Assembly (NCBI RefSeq): GCF_003369915.1
Contig: NC_046677.1
Location: forward strand, 8,928,001-8,992,000
Length of the DNA stretch: 64,000 bases
Source of the DNA: Drosophila miranda
Taxonomy: Eukaryota > Arthropoda > Insecta > Diptera > Drosophilidae
Direction: 5' to 3'
Numbering within the stretch: position 1 is the first letter of the stretch; each line of letters opens with the position of its first letter. The translations under genes were made by a program, and so were the position numbers. Below are positions 24,299 through 33,651 of the stretch, piece after piece. The notes under the pieces were generated by a model. The model searched no databases. It had not been told where the DNA came from and saw only the letters and a list, made by a program, of their open reading frames with translations.

Positions 24299-24831
24299 AC
24301 ATACCGTCTCATTTAAAAAATATACCGTAATACACTGACGATTTGAAGTTTAATTTTACATATTCCACGTTTTTGATCTTCCGTGCAATATTATTAGCTA
24401 TGTAGAGCATTTAGCCAAGCGGACATAATTTTATACGATTGATGAATCAATTTTCTACTTGACTGGCTTATTCTGAATACTTGCTTTTATTGGATTTCTA
24501 TATAACGTTGAAAATGAAATGTAATAGATTAAAAGGTACACCACCAACAGGGTGGTGTTGCCAAACAGATTAGGTTGTGGATATATCGCACGTACACCCT
24601 GTCGATACACGCAATCGTAGTGCATTCAAAGTGCCCTTATCGCACAAATATACCGATATTTGTGTAGTCGATATATATATACATCGTTTATTAAACAGCT
24701 GTTCGCTGGCACTAGAATTAAAAATAAACATAATATAATTGATTTTCTACCCAAAAATATTGAAGTCGACGAGCTGCGCAAAGTGGCCGCTCTCTTGGTT
24801 GTGCACAGGATTGAGACTGACAGTGACGTGA

Positions 24832-25299
<468 letters not shown>

Positions 25300-26210
25300 A
25301 TGAATGTGAGTCAGCGTCGGTCGGCCCACACTCGCACACGGCCAGGTGTTCACTCTTCACACTCGCCCACAAACATATGTATACATATATATAGAAGATC
25401 TTCTGCAATTCTGCCCGTTGCTAATGCACAACCAACGTCTCAAAATGTTCTCCGCGAAACGGGAGAAGTTCTCTTCTCTTTGAAGTTTCTGCATTTCAAT
25501 GCAATTGTTAGTGCGTTTGTAGTTCTAGATGAATGCATTTTAATATAATTTTACACGATACATACTATATTAATTTATTAATAAAGCGTTAACGAATGTA
25601 ATATGCACACATAAGATTATCAACACCTTCTAGAAAACCTAAGTGGAAAAATGAATGTATCTGCAAGCAAAACTATTCAATCTAGATTAGAAATGGCTTA
25701 GCATAATGGTATTTGTCATTTCTCATTTGCTTTGGATTTGGCATTGGCTCCGATTTGATTATACCATACCCATTGGCGCCAGATCCAGGTCCGACTGATT
25801 GGGAGAAAACGCCGTGGGGGTCGTCGCTGATGGAATTGGTTCTGTGGCAGTGGCTCTGTTTTACTAACAACAGCAGCATAATCCTCAAGAACCACTCCAG
25901 CTATGGCTGCGATTCAATGAATATTCATGGAGTGTGTTCGCGAGTTGAGAGGTGGATTTGGATCGGTCGAGAGTTTTGCGAAGGGCAGGAAAAGAGCAAA
26001 GAGGAGGCAGAGAGCTGTCAACGACTACGACTTGACCCCATTTCATCGCGATACTGCGGCAGCGGTTCATCTAAAATAGAACTCGTGCCCGGTCAAGAGT
26101 CACTCGATAATGCCGAGAAAGTCTTCTTCGTGGCTAGTGGTCGAGGCAGCCAGCAGTTCTTCTTGTCCCGTCCCTCGCATCACAACAGAACCAAAAAGTG
26201 AAGTCTAGTT
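25300..26210. other. PrBP 3' UTR and CG9289 upstream region
   Basis: The AT-rich PrBP 3' end is followed by about 600 bp before the CG9289 ATG. A plus frame at 25713-26201 (162 codons) has no family resemblance, starts within AT-rich sequence and ends just before the next gene. I treat it as chance, or as 5' leader of CG9289. Confidence 0.5.
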
Positions 26211-29112
26211 ATGGCAAGGATACGTGGTGGTGTGCTGATCCTCCTGGCGATCGTCCTTCTGGCCCTGGCGGCCTGCAGTCAGGCTGAGAAATCCCAAAAC
26301 CATCAAAAGCAGAAGCAGCAGAGGACCAAGCCCGGATCCGCACAGGCTATGGGCAACCACAAGAACAGACGGCCCACCAAGAACCAACAGGCGGCCGGGC
26401 AGAAGCAGCGACCCAACAAACAGAAGCAGCCCCCTCTCCAGCAGCAGAAGCCCAGCACTGCCGAGTCGAATGTGTTCACCGCATCGGTGCCCGTTCTGGG
26501 CAGGCTCCGTGGTCGGACTTTGAGCACGGACTGGACTGGCAAGGAAATAATGCAATTCCTCGATGTGCCATACGGAAAGGCAGACCGCTTCAAGGTGAGT
26601 TCATATTTCTTCTTGTTCCAGTTTTTATTCCAAGGGTCAAGGAACTCAAATTCAAAAATATGTTCAAGAAGAATTTCTCTGCTTAAGATTGGTTCCTTAT
26701 TTTTATATTTTGGCCCTACTGTCAGAGTCCTCGATAGTATATTGGTAAAATAGCAGTTTGACGGCAGAAGAAGCAAATCCTCGATAGTATAGTGGTTAGT
26801 ATCCCCGCCTGTCACGCGGGAGACCGGGGTTCAATTCCCCGTCGGGGAGAAATGTAAATTTCTTTTTATATTTTTCTTCTATTTTATTTTTTGGTTCTTC
26901 TAAGAATGTGAGTCAAAATACGTAGAATATCCGGGAGATGATGTTAAACCAAAGGTCATAAAATCATAAAAGTATTATTTAAAGGAATAAAAGTTTCTTA
27001 AAATCTCTCCAACGAGAAATTAGCCCCCCACAGACTTTGGCCCAAAAACCTTCATCCGATTAACGCGTAAAGATTGTCTAACTAGCTAATAATACTCTAA
27101 TCTAATACGTCAATTGCTCAGGCGACTAAAAATATATATATAAGCTGCATTAATAATAACAACTGATATGATAAATCGAAGCCAACAAAATTAAAATGTA
27201 GAGACTTAAAATTAAATTTCATTGGCTTTAGGCAGCGGAACTGGCTTCTTCCTGGCGAGGCGTTCTTCCCGCCCATCGTCATCACCCCGGATGCCCTTCC
27301 ATACAGGATCTGCTCAAGTACGCCAAATTGGAGGAGGACGGCTTCGATGTCGAGGACTGTCTTCGACTCACCATCAGCACCAAGGCGGTAGGTGAAAATC
27401 TCCGCAAGTGAAAATTCTTGATTGACTTAGCCTCTGCCTACCGTTCGACAGATGGAGGGAGATCTCGCGCCAGTTATGGTGTACATTCATGGCGACTTCT
27501 TCTACGACGGCGACTCCGTGGAGGCCGCTCCCGGCTATCTGCTGGAGGAGGATGTGGTGCTGGTTTCGGTTCGGTATCGCTTGGGGCCATTCGGCTTCCT
27601 GTCGACAATGAGCGACGAAATGCCTGGAAACGCGGCCGTCAGCGACATCATCCTGGCCCTTAAGTGGGTGCAGAAGCACATTTCCTCCTTCGGTGGCGAT
27701 CCGCAGCGGGTCACTCTCTTCGGCCAGGTGGGCGGGGCAGCACTTGTCAACGTGCTAACCCTGAGCCCGGCCGTGCCGGCGGGACTCTTCCATCAGGTAA
27801 TCTACCAGTCGGGCACGGCGCTGTCGCCCGCCTTTATCACGGACACCCCACTAGCCGCCACCAAGGATATTGCTCGCATCGCCGGCTGCAAGCAGCTGGC
27901 TAAGGTGGAGTCGTTGAACAAGTGCCTGGTTCGACTCAACGCCACTATGCTGCTGGCCGCCTTCAGCATCCATGGCGAGGACAAGCCCTCGCTGAGCGGC
28001 GGCGCCTATGGCGGTGTCCAGCTGGTCATCGGTGGACCGTCAGGCATCCTGCCGGAGCATCCGGGGCGACTGCTGGCCGCCGAGAAGTTCCAGGCCTATC
28101 CCACAATGGGCGGCAGCGTCAAGCATGGCGGTACCTTCATGTTGAGGGGTGAGTGAACACACTGACCCACTTGTATGACCTTGGGACTGAATGTGAATTC
28201 ACCATCATCTCTGCAGATATATTTGCGGACAGTTTCAACGACACAATTCTGGATGACAAGCTGACTGGACGCCAGTACATTGAAACCATTATTGCGCAGG
28301 CCAATGGGGCGGATCCCACTGGCTCCTGGAGTGACTTTGCCGACGAGGAGATCTTCAGTGTCGAGGACATCAAGAACGGCACCTTCAAACGTCTTACCCC
28401 AGGACTGATCGACGTGAGTAGCAAATGAACATTTCCGAATGCTAATATTAATAGTCACCGAATGGCCTACCCTGAGCAGCTCTGCACCACGATTTCCCTG
28501 AAGAATCCCGTGCTCTTGGTGCTCCAGGCTAATGCCAAAAAGCTGCCCAACAGTACCTATCTGTATACCTTCGACTACGAGGGGGAGCTGAACCGCTACG
28601 GCAGCAGCGATGAGGAGGCCTCTTTTGTGCCCTTCGACATGGGCGTGTCGCTGACTGACGACAACCTCTACCTCTTCCCCTGGCCACGTTACCAGATGCT
28701 GAACTCCAACCGCGACATCAAGGTAGCCAAGCGGATGGTGGCCCTGTGGACGTCCTTCGCCAAGACGGGAGTACCCGTTGCCCAGGGTCTGCCCTCTTGG
28801 GCACCAATGAGCGACGACACGGGACCCTATATGCGCATAGGTCGCACGATCAGCTTCGGCGACAACTATCTGGACGAATACCGCATTGCGGTCGAGGAGG
28901 TCAAGAAGGGATACAGTCTGGTCAACGAGGACTACTATGACCTGGAATCGGCCTTGCTGGCGGCCACCATGCGGGATAGGTTGCCTGACGCCGACGCCGA
29001 GGACGATCAGGAGGATGAAGAGGAGGACAATAATGAGATGACACCCAATGAGGCGCGCGGCCAAAATTTGGTGTTCATTGCCAAGAAGTCAACGCGGATC
29101 CAAAAACAATAA
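26211..29112 (+). CDS. CG9289: CG9289-like secreted, catalytically dead cholinesterase-like protein
   Basis: Carboxylesterase type B fold without esterase activity, probably a secreted adhesion or matrix protein like glutactin. Exons 26211-26594, 27232-27387, 27452-28148, 28217-28413 and 28480-29112 join in frame to 688 residues. Residues 1-26 are a signal peptide (L-I-L-L-A-I-V-L-L-A-L-A). A Lys/Gln-rich linker follows, then the esterase-like domain with V-E-D-C-L-R-L-T-I (type B signature 2 region) and L-G-P-F-G-F-L-S. The nucleophile elbow reads G-Q-V-G-G where active enzymes have G-E-S-A-G, so the serine is absent. The C terminus is very acidic (D-D-Q-E-D-E-E-E-D). Exon 2 was chosen by alignment to CG9287 (both reach Trp at position 8). 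The last acceptor (CAG at 28477-28479) was chosen because the upstream AG shifts frame. Intron 1 holds a tRNA-Asp gene. Confidence 0.92.
26728..26746 (+). repeat. Fragment of tRNA-Asp 5' end
   Basis: TCCTCGATAGTATATTGGT matches the first 19 nt of the tRNA-Asp gene 50 bp downstream at 18 of 19 positions (T for G at position 15), then diverges. It includes part of the A box only and cannot form a tRNA. Confidence 0.7.
26778..26849 (+). tRNA. tRNA-Asp (GUC)
   Basis: A 72 nt cloverleaf: acceptor stem TCCTCGA pairs with TCGGGGA (5'/3' ends, with a G-U type pair), A box TAGTATAGTGG, anticodon GTC at 26811-26813 within CCTGTCACG, and T arm GGGGTTCAATTCCCC. No intron. A T-run at 26863-26867 can end Pol III transcription. 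It lies in sense orientation inside CG9289 intron 1. Its 5' flank (TTTGACGGCAG) is shared with the tRNA-Asp at 31532. Confidence 0.97.
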
Positions 29113-29440
29113 GAATTTAATTACTTGTTACATTCCACTAAATTTATTTATTCATGGATGTCATTAAAATGATTTTATGATTCATTTGCACACACAAGTG
29201 GAGGCTATACTCGCGTATGTTCGTACACTCTGATCACCGCATCAATTATATGTCTGCCATATGGGCAGAAGATACTATTTATCTGAAGTAGACACCCTGG
29301 GAAAAATAAAAGTCTTAACAATTGAAATGAATTTTGATATCAGAATCAGAAATACTTAGAGGTCTACCTCCTTATATTACGAGTAAATTTATTTTGTACT
29401 TGTGAGCGAATCACTTACAATTCCTACAATTATATAGATA
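29113..29440. other. CG9289 3' UTR and gap
   Basis: AT-rich, without a gene. Poly(A) signals ATTAAA at 29163-29168 and AATAAA at 29305-29310 can end CG9289. Confidence 0.6.
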
Positions 29441-29579
29441 TATTAATATGTATGCAGCGCGTCAATCTTATCCTCCAGCCGTTCAGAATTTCCACTCACC
29501 GAATCAAGGATGTCAAGGATCCTTGTAGATGTACAGCAATCAGCATATACAGGAGGAAAGACACAAGCTTGAACAGCAT
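29441..29579 (-). pseudogene. Inverted 5' fragment of a C-type lectin gene
   Basis: On the minus strand an ATG at 29577-29579 opens a 27-codon frame (M-L-F-K-L-V-S-F-L-L-Y-M-L-I-A) with the look of the signal peptides of Drosophila secreted lectins, ending at TGA 29496. A one-base frame shift inside it gives a continuing helical, neck-like segment (I-L-D-S-V-S-G-N-S-E-R-L-E-D-K-I-D-A-L) ending at TAA near 29440. Both features fit the N-terminal part of a fly C-type lectin, but the lectin domain lies on the opposite strand just to the right. I call it a broken, inverted fragment. A head-to-head second lectin gene that lost its domain is the alternative. Confidence 0.5.
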
Positions 29580-30047
29580 TCTACAAATTACCTCAAATGT
29601 GCAACAGCACACGAAGCAGTGAAGGAGGTGCCGAAAGTAAAGACTCTGGAGAGCTTCGTTCAGATCGGTTCGCGGTTCTTTTACATCGAGCAGAGTAACA
29701 CAGTCAATTGGTTCTCCGGATCGAATATATGCCGTCAGATGGGGGGTTATCTGGCGAGTCCGAGAAGCGAAGAAGAGCTGAATGCCATTCAAGTAAAGCT
29801 CACTAAAGGCCGCAGCTATTGGCTTGGAATTTCCGATATGGGCGATGACGGCAGGTTTGTGTCGCAGGCCACGGGAATCTTGGCTATTTTTCGAAAGTGG
29901 TATCATGGTATCGGCCAAATCGCTCAACCAGACAATAAGAATGATAAGGAACATTGCGTAGAACTTAAATCACAATATGGCTATTTGATGAATGACTTAC
30001 CATGTACTAATAATATATGTTTTATTTGCGAGTCAGGTGAAGAATAA
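29529..30047 (+). CDS. C-type lectin domain protein, N terminus uncertain
   Basis: The open frame encodes a complete C-type lectin carbohydrate-recognition domain from about 29640. It reads F-V-Q-I-G-S-R-F-F-Y-I-E, N-I-C-R-Q-M-G-G-Y-L-A-S, Y-W-L-G-I-S-D, Q-P-D-N, H-C-V-E-L, M-N-D-L-P-C and C-F-I-C-E, including the four conserved cysteines plus one extra in N-N-I-C. The Q-P-D motif is the galactose-type variant of the calcium site, and the W-N-D motif is M-N-D. The first ATG (29529) lies in sequence antisense to a lectin signal peptide, and the first ~30 residues are charged with no secretion signal. That start is therefore doubtful; the gene may be a pseudogene or use an unseen upstream exon. 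The TAA overlaps AATAAA (30043-30048). Confidence 0.6.
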   Translation: MYSNQHIQEERHKLEQHSTNYLKCATAHEAVKEVPKVKTLESFVQIGSRFFYIEQSNTVNWFSGSNICRQMGGYLASPRSEEELNAIQVKLTKGRSYWLGISDMGDDGRFVSQATGILAIFRKWYHGIGQIAQPDNKNDKEHCVELKSQYGYLMNDLPCTNNICFICESGEE

Positions 30048-31102
30048 ATAAATAAATTGCATTCAGACTGTTTTCTGTCGAAGAAGGAAGAGTCTTCGAC
30101 CACATATTTATTTAAGATATATATCCCATTCAGGAACTCGCGAGAGTTCTCCGTATAGATCCCATAAATCATATTTGATGTGCCAGAGAGCCAGAGGAAT
30201 GGATAACTGTTGATTGCGAACAAAATTTGCATAATTATTCGTTTAGAAAGAAGATCAAGCTCTCATTTGTATGTTCTATGTTCAATATAATGCCATGGCT
30301 GATTCGATAACTTAATTAAAAGAGAATCAGTTTCAGTCGGGAATATATAATCAGTAAAATAATTTGCTGTAGCTGCTGTAGCGGGCCTTCCCTTTTCAAA
30401 CAAAGGAAACTTGTATCTCCAAAGAACCTACAGAGATTATTAAGTGCAAAAGTGGCTTTGGACACTAAAGCGTGATGTTGCTTTCTCCCGCAGCTCGGGA
30501 TGATTGATAATTCGCGATGGGCCTCGAATACCAGTAGCGAGGAGAATATGGAAAATCAATTTGTAAAATCTAAAATTTAAAATAGGCAGCGCCCGCAGCT
30601 TTTAAGATATTAATTTTTACCCCAGCTCTGCCCGCACTTTCCTCGTGGCCATTGTTGGCGTGAGAAAGACAAACTCAGCGAATGCCCAATGTTTGGCGGC
30701 AAATATTCGCCAGCAAATCAATCTCGGCGCCTAATGACTGACCAGCTGACAAATCAAGTTCGGGCTGTCGGTTTGTTGGTCTGTCGCCGGGCTTTTCCCT
30801 TTTACTTGCCCCGAAGCGCCCGGAGCGGGAAAAAGCGGAGCAGCGAAATTCTTAATTATTTGCATAAATCTATGGATCGGCAGAGACCGACCACGGGGGC
30901 AAGGCGTCATTCGTATTTTGGCGTTTTGTTTTAGTCTCTCCGTTTGCGAAATCTTCTTTTGGGTATGTCGGTCAGGTCTGGGGTGAAACTTCGGGTCAGA
31001 GCGGACTAAAATCTATTAGACACCACACGGCATAGATCAGTCGCGTTTAGTGCGCCATCGAGAGCGCTGGCTTCTTGGTTTCTTCTGATCGCGTTCTCCA
31101 AG
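30048..31102. other. Intergenic region before CG9287
   Basis: No supported gene. A TCAGTC initiator-like site at 31037-31042 lies 61 bp before the CG9287 ATG and could be its start site. The 81-codon frame at 30689-30934 shows no family resemblance. Confidence 0.5.
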
Positions 31103-33494
31103 ATGCACCACGTATCTGTGCTACCACTCGCCGTCCTCATCGTCCTGGCCCTCCACTGGGGCGCGGAGGCACGCGTCCGCGGCAGGGTCTACGACGAGGA
31201 GAAAGACACCATCATTGAGCTACCAAAGCTGGGCAGTATCCAGGGAAAAATCCTAGAGACTGCCTGGACCAAGCGCGAGGTGCTGCAGTTTGTCGATGTC
31301 AGATACGCCGAGCCCCCGACGGGGCAGCATCGATTCAAGGTATGGTAGTGGCTAATGCTTTCTGAACGGAAGCATCAGAAAGTGAAAGAAAAATGAGAGC
31401 TAATTTTAAAACATTCGAATAGAAATGTTCAGCTTGATTGGTTATCCGGTTTCTACTACTAGAAACTTTCAAAAATATGCAAATCTCACAAAATTAAATT
31501 CTCTAAAGAAAAATATGAAACAAATTGGAATCTCCCCGACGGGGAATTGAACCCCGGTCTCCCGCGTGACAGGCGGGGATACTAACCACTATACTATCGA
31601 GGATGTGGTTCTCCTGCCGTCAAATTGTTATTTTGTGTCATCTGCTCCTTATGGATTCCGGAAAAAGGGACTTGAAGAGCTTCCAATTGCAAACGATGAC
31701 TCATTGGCTATTTTGGATTTGGTTCTATTTCTTAGGCCCCGCGCCCGATAGAGCCTTGGGAAGATGTAATGGATGCTACAGCGGAAAAGATTGGATGTCC
31801 CTCGGTGGTGTCGATGGACTCGCTGCGCAAGCTGGACGATGTGCTGGACGTTGAGGATTGCCTAACGATGACCATCACTACGCCGAATGTGACTGCGAAG
31901 CTGCCCGTTCTTGTCTACATACACGGCGAGTATCTGTACGAGGGCAGCAACTCCGAAGCGCCGCCAGACTATCTGCTCGAGAAGGATGTGGTGCTGGTGA
32001 CGCCGCAGTACCGACTGGGACCCTTTGGGTTCCTCTCCACCAAAACAGACGAAATACCAGGAAACGCTGGCTTTCTGGACATCTTCCTTGCCCTGCAGTT
32101 TGTCAAGCACTTCATCCAGTACTTTGGCGGCGATCCGACGCGTGTCACTGTCGCGGGACAGGTGGGTGGGGCAGCCATTGCACATCTGCTCACCCTCTCG
32201 CCGATGGTGCAGCGGGGTCTCTTCAGCCAGGTGATCTACCACTCGGGCTCGGCCATCATGCCCATCTTCCTCGAGGAGGATCCACGCAAGCATGCCCAGG
32301 AGATAGCCAAGAAGGCTGACTGCCAGATGGTGACGGTGCGGGACCTGAACACTTGCCTCATGGAACTCACGGGCCTGGAGCTGCTCACCGCTTTCATGGA
32401 ACATGCGGTAAGTACATCAAGTGCATCATACTGCAGGCAATCTCTGATTAACGAGAGCCCTCACCTGACAGCTCGAGAAATCTGACCTGGGCATTGGCCA
32501 CACGGGCGGCATACAGTTCACCATTGGTGGGCCGAGTGGCGTGCTGCCCAAACACCCCTACGATCTCATGTTGGAGTCCAATTTCTCGTATCCGGCCATG
32601 GGCGGCTGTCCGAAAAATGCCGGCACTCGAGTCCTCAACGAGATCGTAGACAACGACTTCGAGGGAAAGATCCCGGACGATGAGTACAATACCTACGACT
32701 ACATCGATCATGTGATACGGCAGGTAGTGGGCACTGATAAGACCATGCTGCTCACCAGCTTCGTCACGCACGACTTTTTCAACCGCCAGCTCCTGGAGAA
32801 CGGAACTTTCGACACCCTGATTCCCAGGCTAGTCGATGTAAGCACACCGCTAAACTATCCACATCAATCTCTAATTCTAACGGTCTTACAGGTGGCTGGA
32901 ACCCTGAATCACAAGCTGCCCGTGTTGCTGGCAATGAATATGAACAACAAACATAATCCGGACAACACGTTCCTCTACTCCTTCGACTACGCGGGCGAGT
33001 TCAATAGGTATCGCGAGATGGACGAGGAGACGAACATGCAGAGTCCGTTCAAGGCGGGCGTCTCGCTGACCGACGAGGCCCTCTACCTCTTTCCTTATCC
33101 CGAGCATGTGCAGCGCCTCAGTCCGCCGGACGTGACGATGGCCCACCGTATGGTCGACCTGTGGACAAACTTTGTGATCAGCGGCAATCCCCTGGGCTCC
33201 TATCGGTCCGGCTATTGGCCGCCAATGACCACGCTATACGGCCCGTACATGAAGATTGACGAGACGCTGACAATTGGAGGCAACTATTTCAATGAGTTCT
33301 CCGCCACGCTGCGCGACGAGGATCAGGGCCACAGTCTGATACGCGAAATCTACTACCTCCGCAGCCAAAGCCGGAAGAGGGCCAAAGCCCAGCGGAAAAA
33401 GCAGTTGGCTGCGGCAACTGCCAGTAGGATGAAGAAGCTTGAGGTTCGCAAGAGTCTGGTGAAGCGGCCAAATCGCAACAAGATACGGCTATAA
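31103..33494 (+). CDS. CG9287: CG9287-like secreted, catalytically dead cholinesterase-like protein
   Basis: Tandem paralogue of CG9289 with equivalent intron positions. Exons 31103-31339, 31736-32407, 32472-32837 and 32892-33494 give 625 residues. Residues 1-23 form a signal peptide (L-P-L-A-V-L-I-V-L-A-L-H-W-G). Next come the esterase-like domain with V-E-D-C-L-T-M-T-I, L-G-P-F-G-F-L-S and the nucleophile-elbow region A-G-Q-V-G-G-A (no serine), then P-H-Q/F-D-Y-A-G-E-F-N-R-Y and a Lys/Arg-rich C terminus. It should be secreted and act by binding, not hydrolysis. The third intron is only 54 bp and stop-free. Intron 1 carries an antisense tRNA-Asp gene. The AATAAA at 33594-33599 lies in the 157 bp before the convergent Glt stop. 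Confidence 0.93.
31532..31603 (-). tRNA. tRNA-Asp (GUC)
   Basis: Identical over 72 nt to the copy at 26778-26849, on the opposite strand, and located in CG9287 intron 1 antisense to that gene. The anticodon GTC reads as GAC at 31568-31570 on the plus strand. Upstream (minus sense) it carries TTTGACGGCAG as the other intronic copy does. A T-run follows about 20 nt downstream. Confidence 0.97.
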
Positions 33495-33590
33495 AGCCAT
33501 GCACTGAGCCAATAGGTACATTTTAAAGCCTGTATCTGCGCAGGGAATGATTTACAATTGGTATTGATTACTCATATGATATATATAATA

Positions 33591-33599
33591 TTTAATAAA
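33591..33599. promoter_or_regulatory. Overlapping bidirectional poly(A) signals
   Basis: TTTAATAAA reads AATAAA on the plus strand (CG9287) and ATTAAA on the minus strand (Glt). It lies 97 bp after the CG9287 stop and 53 bp after the Glt stop, so both 3' ends likely overlap. Confidence 0.55.
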
Positions 33600-33651
33600 G
33601 AACTCTTTAGAATAGTACTCAGGTTTCTATGGAATATGATTGAATACCGCT

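Noticed and set aside
25713..26201. 162-codon plus-strand ORF before CG9289
   Set aside because: No recognisable domain, and it ends 9 bp before the CG9289 ATG in another frame.
28455..28479. Acceptor ATAG at 28455 for the last CG9289 exon
   Set aside because: It shifts the frame to an early TGA; the CAG ending at 28479 keeps the esterase-like frame.
28096..29064. 322-codon minus-strand ORF
   Set aside because: Antisense of CG9289 exons 4 and 5 and the intron between them; no family resemblance.
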